From positions 1 to 5,691 of the forward strand of contig DATBHZ010000120.1 of NCBI GenBank assembly GCA_036557185.1: a stretch of 5,691 nt of DNA, written 5' to 3'. Under the pieces are notes generated by a model that did not search any database, was not told the origin of the DNA, and saw only the letters and a program-made list of their open reading frames with translations. The DNA is from DATBHZ01 sp036557185. GTDB lineage: Bacteria; Actinomycetota; Acidimicrobiia; IMCC26256; JAENVU01. The position numbers and the translations under genes are program-made. This document shows positions 1 through 4,707 of this stretch, one piece after another; the stretch's first letter is position 1; every line of letters starts with the position of its first letter.

Positions 1-1
1 T

Positions 2-319
2 GCGCTGGACGCGCGCGTCGGAGGCGAGTACCGCATCGAGATGCAGCCGCCGGAGGGGGAGCGGTTCTTCCTCGGCGGCGAGTTCCGCCGCGTCGAACGT
101 CCTTCCCACTTGACCTACACGTTTCGATACGAGGATCCCGATCCCGATGATCGAGAGACCGTCGTCGCGCTCTCGCTCGACGAACAACGTGACGCGACGC
201 TGCTCACGCTCGATCAGGCGCCGTTTCTCACCGATGCTCGGCTCGCACTCCATGCGCAGGGCTGGGCGGAGACGCTCGATCGTCTCGAAGCGCTCGTCTC
301 GAGCGAAGGCGCGGAGTGA
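2..319 (+). CDS. SRPBCC/AHSA1-like domain protein, 3' end only
   Basis: The frame is open from the left edge to a TGA at 317-319, so about 105 C-terminal residues are visible and the start lies outside the window. The pattern fits the AHSA1 (activator of Hsp90 ATPase homologue) branch of the SRPBCC/START-like fold. It has a GGEYRIEM strand, then GGEFRRVERPSHLTYTF (the typical 'G.v.ev..p..l.yt.' segment), an acidic loop (DPDPDD), a strand pair around ETVVALSLDE and DATLLTLDQ, and the closing helix with GWAETLDRLEALV. These proteins form a hydrophobic ligand-binding cavity in the cytosol, and bacterial members rarely have a known ligand. No membrane or signal segment is seen in this part. The next gene begins about 80 bases downstream, and that gap (320-399) shows no clear terminator or promoter. 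The fold assignment is fairly sure; the exact function is unknown. Confidence 0.82.
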   Translation, partial: ALDARVGGEYRIEMQPPEGERFFLGGEFRRVERPSHLTYTFRYEDPDPDDRETVVALSLDEQRDATLLTLDQAPFLTDARLALHAQGWAETLDRLEALVSSEGAE

Positions 320-399
320 GGTCTGCCGAGCCGTTCCGTTGAGCAGGCCACGCGGCCCAGACGCTCGAGAACCGGCACGGGGTGTGCCGATATCGATGC

Positions 400-2073
400 A
401 TGCGTCATCGATGGTGCGGTGCGATGGTCGTCGCGGCACTGGTCGTCGTGCTCGGCGCGCCCGGCGCCTCGGCAGACCCGCTCCCGGGCGCGCCGTCGTG
501 CCCGATGTTTCCTGCCGACTCGTTCTGGCACGCCGACGTCAGCAAACTGCCGGTCGCGGCGAACTCGAGCACGTATGTGCAGACGGCCGGGAGCACCTCG
601 CCGCTGCACGCCGACTTCGGCTCCGGCACCTGGGACGGCGGACCGATCGGCATCCCGTACACGACCGTCGCCGCCAGCCAGCCGAAGGTGCCGATCTCCT
701 TCGACTACGCCGACGAGAGCGACCCGGGCCCGTATCCCATCCCGCCCGACGCGCCGATCGAGGGAGGCGCGCAGAGCACGGGTGACCGGCACGTGCTCGT
801 GGTGGATCGCGATGCGTGCACGCTGTACGAGACGTTTGCCGCGTATCCGGTCGACGGAGGGGCGTCGTGGCAGGCGGGCTCCGGCGCGGTCTTCGACCTT
901 GGCTCCGACGCGCTGCGACCGGCGACCTGGACGAGCGCCGACGCGGCGGGCCTCGCGATCCTGCCCGGCCTCGTCCGCTACGACGAGGTCGCGAACGGCA
1001 ACATCGACCACGCGATCCGCATGACGCTGCGCAGCACCGATCAGCGCTTCGTCTGGCCGGCGCGACACGAGGCGGGGAGTAACAACCCCTCTGCCGCTGC
1101 GATGGGCGCGCGGTTCCGGTTGAAGGCCAGCTTCGACATCTCCCGGTTCCCGGCCGATGACCAGGTGATCCTGCGGGCGATGCAGCAGTACGGGACGATC
1201 GTGGCCGACAACGGCAGCTCCTGGTTCATCTCCGGAGCACCCGACCCCCGGTGGAGCAACGACGACCTGCATCAGCTCGGAACGCTGCGCGGCTCGGACT
1301 TCGAGATGGTCGACACGTCCTCGCTCATGGTCGATCCCGACTCCGGTGCGGTCGATCCCACGCCGTCAGCGCCGACGCCGCCGCGGGGCGGGTACACGCT
1401 CGACGCGTACGGCGGTCTGCACCCGTTCGGGGTTGGGTCCGGGACGGCTCCCGCGATGTCCCAGGGCGGTGCCTACTGGCTAGGTCACGACCTCGCGCGG
1501 GGTGTCGCCATCGAGAAGTCGGGTGGCGGCGGGCTCGAGCTCGACGCCTACGGCGGTCTGCACCCGTTCGCCGCAGGCGGGAACGCGGCACCTTCCCGAC
1601 CGTCGGACGCCGCGTACTGGAAGGGTTGGGACATCGCGCGCGGTATCGCGCTCCTCCCCAAGGGTGGCGGCTACGTGCTCGACGGCTGGGGTGGGATCCA
1701 CCCGTTCCCCGCGCCGGGTGGGGCTGTGCCGCCGGCCGTGCCCGGCGCGCCGTACTGGCATGGCATGAACGTCGCGCGCGGCATTGCGCTCCTGCCGGGA
1801 GGCACCGGCGGCTACGTCGTGGACGCGTACGGCGCCTTGTACCCGTTCGCGGTAGGCGGCAACACGGCGCCGCCCGCAGCGCGTGGTGCGTGGCGAAGCG
1901 CCGGAGGCCTTGCGCAGGATGTCGCAATCTCAGCCGATGGGACCGGCGGGTACACGCTCGATGCGTACGGAGGACTGCACCCCTTCGCTGTCGGTTTCAA
2001 CGCTCTCGCGGCGCCGGTACGCAGCGCTGCGGCCTGGCCCGGGAGGAACATCGCCCGGGGCGCCGGCATCTGA
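400..2073 (+). CDS. Secreted two-part protein: conserved unknown domain plus five propeller-like repeats
   Basis: The 557-residue product (from ATG 400) starts with a signal peptide: n-region MRHRWCGAM, hydrophobic VVAALVVVLG, and a likely cut after ASA at residue 25. A GTG at 382 would only lengthen the n-region; neither start has a good ribosome binding site. Residues about 34-310 form one globular domain with striking motifs: GIPY, ADESDPGPYPIP, APIEGG, GDRHVLVVD, LPGLVRYDEV, WPARHEAG, RLKASFDIS and ADNGSSWFISG. I recall such motifs in uncharacterised actinobacterial secreted proteins but know no assigned activity. His131, His204 and His223 sit in the best motifs. The mature protein has only two Cys (34 and 140), compatible with one disulfide. 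A Pro-rich linker (about 313-330) leads to five repeats of 46-47 residues reaching the C terminus. A role in binding or modifying an extracellular ligand, perhaps glycan, is inference. The crotonase gene follows after 56 bases. Confidence 0.92.
   Translation: MRHRWCGAMVVAALVVVLGAPGASADPLPGAPSCPMFPADSFWHADVSKLPVAANSSTYVQTAGSTSPLHADFGSGTWDGGPIGIPYTTVAASQPKVPISFDYADESDPGPYPIPPDAPIEGGAQSTGDRHVLVVDRDACTLYETFAAYPVDGGASWQAGSGAVFDLGSDALRPATWTSADAAGLAILPGLVRYDEVANGNIDHAIRMTLRSTDQRFVWPARHEAGSNNPSAAAMGARFRLKASFDISRFPADDQVILRAMQQYGTIVADNGSSWFISGAPDPRWSNDDLHQLGTLRGSDFEMVDTSSLMVDPDSGAVDPTPSAPTPPRGGYTLDAYGGLHPFGVGSGTAPAMSQGGAYWLGHDLARGVAIEKSGGGGLELDAYGGLHPFAAGGNAAPSRPSDAAYWKGWDIARGIALLPKGGGYVLDGWGGIHPFPAPGGAVPPAVPGAPYWHGMNVARGIALLPGGTGGYVVDAYGALYPFAVGGNTAPPAARGAWRSAGGLAQDVAISADGTGGYTLDAYGGLHPFAVGFNALAAPVRSAAAWPGRNIARGAGI
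1387..2070 (+). repeat. Five tandem 46-47-residue repeats (propeller-blade-like)
   Basis: Units begin with GG(Y/L)xxD at 1387, 1528, 1666, 1807 and 1945, giving periods of 141, 138, 141 and 138 bases. The unit consensus is GGY-x-LDAYGGLHPFa-x-GG-x-APP...AYW-x-G-x-(D/N)IARGIALLP. Units 1, 2 and 5 keep DAYGGLHPF. Unit 3 has DGWGGIHPF and unit 4 has DAYGALYPF with a more divergent second half. Units 1 and 2 share 22 identical bases (1408-1429 and 1549-1570), suggesting fairly recent duplication or codon-level conservation. The last unit stops right after NIARGAGI, at a blade boundary. Strand-turn-strand units of this length fit a beta-propeller of five blades, but no structure was computed. Confidence 0.88.
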
Positions 2074-2115
2074 GCGCGCACCCGCGCGGTCGCGGCAGGA
2101 GAGCGAGCCGCGCTC

Positions 2116-2121
2116 TAGCGT
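2116..2121 (+). promoter_or_regulatory. Possible -10 element for a leaderless crotonase transcript
   Basis: TAGCGT matches the actinobacterial -10 pattern TAnnnT and ends 8 bases before the ATG at 2130, so transcription starting 7-9 bases later would begin at or next to the start codon. This would explain why the gene has no usable ribosome binding site: the nearest AGGAG is at 2097-2101, 28 bases upstream. No -35 match is seen near 2093-2098. A six-base pattern with three fixed positions is common by chance, so this is tentative. Confidence 0.3.
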
Positions 2122-2129
2122 TTGCCGCC

Positions 2130-2927
2130 ATGACGAACGTGCTGGAAGTCCAGGATGCAGGGCACCTGCGGGTGCTCCGCTTGAACCGACCCGAGCGGAA
2201 GAACGCGCTCAACGGCGAGTTGTTCGAGGCCATCGTCACCGAGGTGCGTGCCGCAGCCACGGACGACGACGTCTGGGCGATCGCGATGACGGGCAACGGC
2301 GACGCGTTCTGTTCCGGCCTCGATCTCTCCGGTGTCGGCGGTGACCGTGACGGCGGGGAGCGGGCCGAGCCGTCCGACGAGGAACGAGCGCGCAACCACT
2401 TCGCGCTGGTGATGCGCTTCGAGTGCGAGAAGCCGATCCTCGTGGGCGTGAACGGAGTCGCGGTCGGCATTGGGGTATCGCTCGCGATGGCCGGCGACAT
2501 TCGTCTCGCGGCGCCTTCCGCGCGCTTCCATCCCGGGTATGCGCGTATCGGCGCGTCGCCGGACGGCGGGCTGACCTGGACGCTCCCCGAGGCGGTGGGG
2601 TACGAGCGCGCAATGCGCTTCTTCCTCGAGAACCGCATGGTGCCGGCCGCGGAGGCGCTCGCGATCGGGATCGTGGGCGAGGTGACGGAGACGGACGATG
2701 CTTTCGAGGCGCGCTTTCTCGAATACGGGGAACTGCTCGCCGGCGTGGCGCCGATCGCCGCCCGTCAAACGAAACGCCTGGTCGGGCGCATCACGCGCCC
2801 GCGCGAGCTGCAAGCGCACCTCGGCGCGGAGTTCCGGCTCACGCTGGAGGCGTTCACATCGTCGGACAGCAAGGAGGCCGTCCGCGCCATGGCGGCGCGC
2901 GAGCAGCCGAAGTTCACCGGCCACTGA
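2130..2927 (+). CDS. Crotonase-fold acyl-CoA isomerase/hydratase family protein
   Basis: This 265-residue protein has the usual length and layout of the enoyl-CoA hydratase/isomerase superfamily: RVLRLNRPERKNALN near the N terminus, the CoA-binding/oxyanion segment DAFCSGLDL (58-66), the second oxyanion segment RIGASPDGG (139-147), and the C-terminal helix ending KEAVRAMAAREQPKFTGH. Aligned by eye to rat mitochondrial hydratase, the two catalytic glutamates are replaced by Ser117 (GVSLAM for GCELAM) and Gly136 (HPGY for QPEI). Instead Asp145 sits in SPDGGLTWTLP, which lines up with PDCGGTWLLP of PaaG, whose Asp136 is catalytic in the ring-epoxyphenylacetyl-CoA isomerase. An isomerase or other Asp-using reaction is therefore more likely than simple hydration. 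The substrate is unknown and no other paa or beta-oxidation gene is nearby. ATG 2130 fits the family N terminus; there is no good ribosome binding site. Automatic labels of 'enoyl-CoA hydratase' should be treated as family-level only. Confidence 0.93.
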   Translation: MTNVLEVQDAGHLRVLRLNRPERKNALNGELFEAIVTEVRAAATDDDVWAIAMTGNGDAFCSGLDLSGVGGDRDGGERAEPSDEERARNHFALVMRFECEKPILVGVNGVAVGIGVSLAMAGDIRLAAPSARFHPGYARIGASPDGGLTWTLPEAVGYERAMRFFLENRMVPAAEALAIGIVGEVTETDDAFEARFLEYGELLAGVAPIAARQTKRLVGRITRPRELQAHLGAEFRLTLEAFTSSDSKEAVRAMAAREQPKFTGH

Positions 2928-2993
2928 GTCGTTGGACCCGGGGCCGTGCAGCCCCTCAAGGCAGGTGGTGGCTCCTCCGATGTCAGCTAGGAC

Positions 2994-4034
2994 ATGGCAC
3001 AAGGCGCTCAACCTGTGGAGAGCGCCCGGCGGCCTCGGACCGCGGGCGCTGACCCGGAGTTGCTCCGAGAGCGGAGCGCGCTGAGCGACGCCCTGCGAGC
3101 GTCCGCCCCAGACGTCGCCGCCGCCGTGGTGCGCCGCCGCGCAGCACGGGGCGCCGTGGATTCGGAAGAGGTCTCGCGCGACATCGCTCGTGCCACGACC
3201 GCGGCGACCCTTGCCGTGGCCGAGTACCTCGCGACAGGGCGGCCGCCTTCGGACGACGAGTCACGCGTCTGGCTCGAGACGAGCAAAGCTCCGTTGCACG
3301 ACACGATCACGCTGTCGGATCTCACCAAGCTGTATCTCTTCTGGCGCGACGCGACGCTGGACGTGGCTCGTGACGCGATCGAGCGGCTCGGTATCGGTCC
3401 CGAGGTCGCGCAGCTCGGCATCGCCACGATCCGTGCAGGCTCCGACGGGAGCGTCGTGCGCATGACCAAGGCGTTCGATCGTGAACGACAACGGCTCCAA
3501 GAGCTCGTCGTCAAGGAACGCGAGCAGCTCCGACACCAGGCTTTGCACGACGCGCTCACCGGTCTGCCGAACCGTGTCGCGTTCCTCGATCGGCTGACCC
3601 ATGCTCTCGAGCTGGCGAAGCGCAACGCGACAGGAACCGCCGTCCTGTTCATCGACATCGACAATTTCAAGGCGGTCAACGACCTTGGTGGACATCCCGC
3701 CGGTGATCAGCTCCTGCAACTCGTCGCAGAGCGTCTGCGTGATGTCGTTCGTGCGAGCGACACGCTCGGCCGGTTCGCCGGCGACGAGTTCCTCATCCTC
3801 CACGAGGGACTCGCCGATCCCACCCGCCAGGCCGCAGCCTTCGCCCAACGCATCCACGAAGCGTTCGAGATTCCTTTCGCGCTGAATGAGCATGACCAGA
3901 TCATCACGGTCAGCATCGGGATCGCGCTCGCCGACGCTTCAGCGAGCCCCGAAGATCTGCTCATCAACGCGGACCGCGCGATGTACCAGGCCAAGCGACG
4001 GGGAGCGGGACGCTCTCACAACGCTGACCTCTAG
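2994..4034 (+). CDS. Cytosolic diguanylate cyclase (GGDEF domain, AGDEF variant)
   Basis: The protein makes cyclic di-GMP from two GTP. Of its 346 residues, about 180-346 are a complete GGDEF domain: DALTGLPNR (186-194), the metal- and substrate-binding FIDIDNFKAVND (219-230), GHPAGD (233-238), the active-site loop AGDEF (262-266) and the closing DRAMYQAKRRG. The first Gly of GGDEF is Ala, a change found in other active cyclases. RASD (253-256), exactly five residues before the loop, is the RxxD product-inhibition site. Residues about 22-150 are helical and resemble the RsbRD/PucR-type N-terminal sensor region (PLHDTITLSDLTKLYLFWRD), by recollection. A charged helix (about 155-182) would connect sensor to catalytic domain. 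No membrane segment, receiver or EAL domain is present. A TAG lies in frame at 2988-2990, so ATG 2994 is the first possible start; GTG 3015 is an alternative. The ribosome binding site is poor. The input signal is unknown. Confidence 0.95.
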   Translation: MAQGAQPVESARRPRTAGADPELLRERSALSDALRASAPDVAAAVVRRRAARGAVDSEEVSRDIARATTAATLAVAEYLATGRPPSDDESRVWLETSKAPLHDTITLSDLTKLYLFWRDATLDVARDAIERLGIGPEVAQLGIATIRAGSDGSVVRMTKAFDRERQRLQELVVKEREQLRHQALHDALTGLPNRVAFLDRLTHALELAKRNATGTAVLFIDIDNFKAVNDLGGHPAGDQLLQLVAERLRDVVRASDTLGRFAGDEFLILHEGLADPTRQAAAFAQRIHEAFEIPFALNEHDQIITVSIGIALADASASPEDLLINADRAMYQAKRRGAGRSHNADL

Positions 4035-4038
4035 GACT

Positions 4039-4058
4039 GCGCGTGCCGTGCCACGCGC
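4039..4058 (+). terminator. GC-rich hairpin after the diguanylate cyclase gene
   Basis: GCGCGTG (4039-4045) pairs perfectly with CACGCGC (4052-4058) around a six-base loop, starting four bases after the TAG stop. The following bases (TCTCCCTCT) are pyrimidine-rich but lack a T run. Position and stem favour an actinobacterial-style intrinsic terminator, and it would separate the cyclase from the next gene. Confidence 0.45.
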
Positions 4059-4144
4059 GCTCTCCCTCTACCTCGACGGAATGGGCTGATCGAACCTGGG
4101 CACGAGGGCCGCCACGGGTCGATAGTTGCAGCACAGCGATCGGC

Positions 4145-4150
4145 AGGGGG
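4145..4150 (+). promoter_or_regulatory. Ribosome binding site deciding the start of the His-rich gene
   Basis: AGGGGG lies eight bases before ATG 4159. It selects this ATG over the in-frame TTG at 4126, which has no such site and would put eleven polar residues before the signal peptide. This is the only good ribosome binding site among the starts in the window. Confidence 0.7.
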
Positions 4151-4158
4151 ACGACCGG

Positions 4159-4632
4159 ATGAGCCGGGGGCGAATGACGCGGCGTCGCAAGCTAATGGTC
4201 GTCGGCGTGACCGTCGCGGCGCTGACCGGCGCAACCGCGGCGTCGGCGGCCGGTGTCATTCCTGTGCCGGGAACAAGCGACCCGACGACGTCGACCACAT
4301 CGACCACATCGACGTCGTCGTCGACCACGACGACCACATTGCCCGCGCACCACGCGGTCGTGCCCGGCCCCTCTGCACCCACTGCCCCCAAGGCCTCGGA
4401 TGCCCAGCCCGGGTGCATGACGCACGGCCAGAAAGTCTCGAAGATCGCGCACGACACTCCGCCGGGCCCCGGGCACGGCGCAGCGGTCAGCGCGGCGGCG
4501 CACGACCATACGGGTGAGTGCGTCCACCCCGAGGGAGACGCCTCCGACGATTCGAAGGGACCACCGGCGGACTCACACTCATCCGGTGACCACGCCAACC
4601 GCGGCAAGCACGGAGACCGCAAGCACTCCTAA
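4159..4632 (+). CDS. Small secreted His-rich protein with Cys-bracketed duplicated motif
   Basis: The 157-residue product opens with a clear signal peptide: basic n-region (RGRMTRRRK), hydrophobic LMVVGVTVAALTG, and a likely cut at ASA|AG near residue 30. A Thr/Ser-rich spacer follows (residues 43-60), ending in LP. The centre holds two copies of one motif, HGQKVSKIAHD (89-99) and HGAAVSAAAHD (106-116), separated by TPPGPG and bracketed by Cys86 and Cys121, the only two Cys. The tail is rich in His, Asp, Gly and Lys and probably disordered. All 12 His lie after the signal peptide. I recall HGxxVSxxA motifs in uncharacterised actinobacterial secreted proteins, but know no function. A disulfide-closed helical hairpin, possibly metal-binding, is inference. 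No LPxTG anchor, lipobox or C-terminal membrane helix is seen. The gene is preceded by a hairpin and a 124-base gap from the cyclase, so it is probably transcribed separately; it converges on the acylase gene. Confidence 0.82.
   Translation: MSRGRMTRRRKLMVVGVTVAALTGATAASAAGVIPVPGTSDPTTSTTSTTSTSSSTTTTTLPAHHAVVPGPSAPTAPKASDAQPGCMTHGQKVSKIAHDTPPGPGHGAAVSAAAHDHTGECVHPEGDASDDSKGPPADSHSSGDHANRGKHGDRKHS
4285..4338 (+). repeat. Low-complexity Thr/Ser codon tract
   Basis: This stretch encodes residues 43-60 (TTSTTSTTSTSSSTTTTT) of the His-rich protein. It is built from ACG/ACC/ACA and TCG codons, with TCGACCACA repeated in tandem at 4291-4299 and 4300-4308. The protein part looks like a flexible, perhaps O-glycosylated spacer. 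The DNA is prone to slippage, so its length may vary between strains. Confidence 0.75.
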
Positions 4633-4645
4633 CGACGCGGCGTCG
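4633..4645. terminator. Short hairpin between the convergent genes (weak)
   Basis: CGACG (4633-4637) and CGTCG (4641-4645) form a five-base stem with a three-base loop directly after the TAA of the His-rich gene. There is no T run. It sits in the 75-base gap between two convergent genes where a terminator is expected, but the stem is short for such GC-rich DNA. I see nothing else convincing in 4646-4707. Confidence 0.2.
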
Positions 4646-4707
4646 GACCGCGTATCTTCCTACGGCATGTTTCCGGGCCGAGACTTGCCGGCGCCGTGCC
4701 TCCCCGG

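Noticed and set aside
147..785. Plus-strand open frame spanning the AHSA1 end and the start of the repeat protein
   Set aside because: Extremely Arg-rich, no recognisable domain, and overlaps two better genes in other frames.
214..1272. Long minus-strand open frame (352 codons) opposite the secreted repeat protein
   Set aside because: Its translation is Arg-, Val- and Gly-rich with no family pattern, and it lies wholly antisense to strongly supported genes. High third-position GC produces such frames.
1387..2070. CRISPR-like or transposon origin of the repeated DNA
   Set aside because: The repeats are in frame with a codon-sized period, vary at synonymous sites and encode one continuous protein domain.
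1251..2129. Upstream in-frame extension of the crotonase reading frame through the repeat gene
   Set aside because: The added sequence is an Arg-rich off-frame reading of the repeats. The family N terminus starts at ATG 2130, so this is not a fusion.
2940..2955. Hairpin GGGGC / GCCCC after the crotonase stop as a terminator
   Set aside because: Only five pairs with a six-base loop and no T run; such inverted repeats are frequent in DNA this GC-rich.
2115..3011. Minus-strand open frame (298 codons) opposite the crotonase
   Set aside because: Low-complexity Arg/Ala/His-rich translation, opposite a gene with clear family motifs; a GC-bias shadow.
4078..4123. ECF-type promoter (GGAAT or GAACC as -35) before the His-rich gene
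   Set aside because: No -10 match at the usual 16-17-base spacing from either candidate.
4177..4197. Twin-arginine (Tat) motif in TRRRKLM of the His-rich protein
   Set aside because: The position normally held by Phe is Lys, and the signal peptide otherwise looks like an ordinary Sec type.
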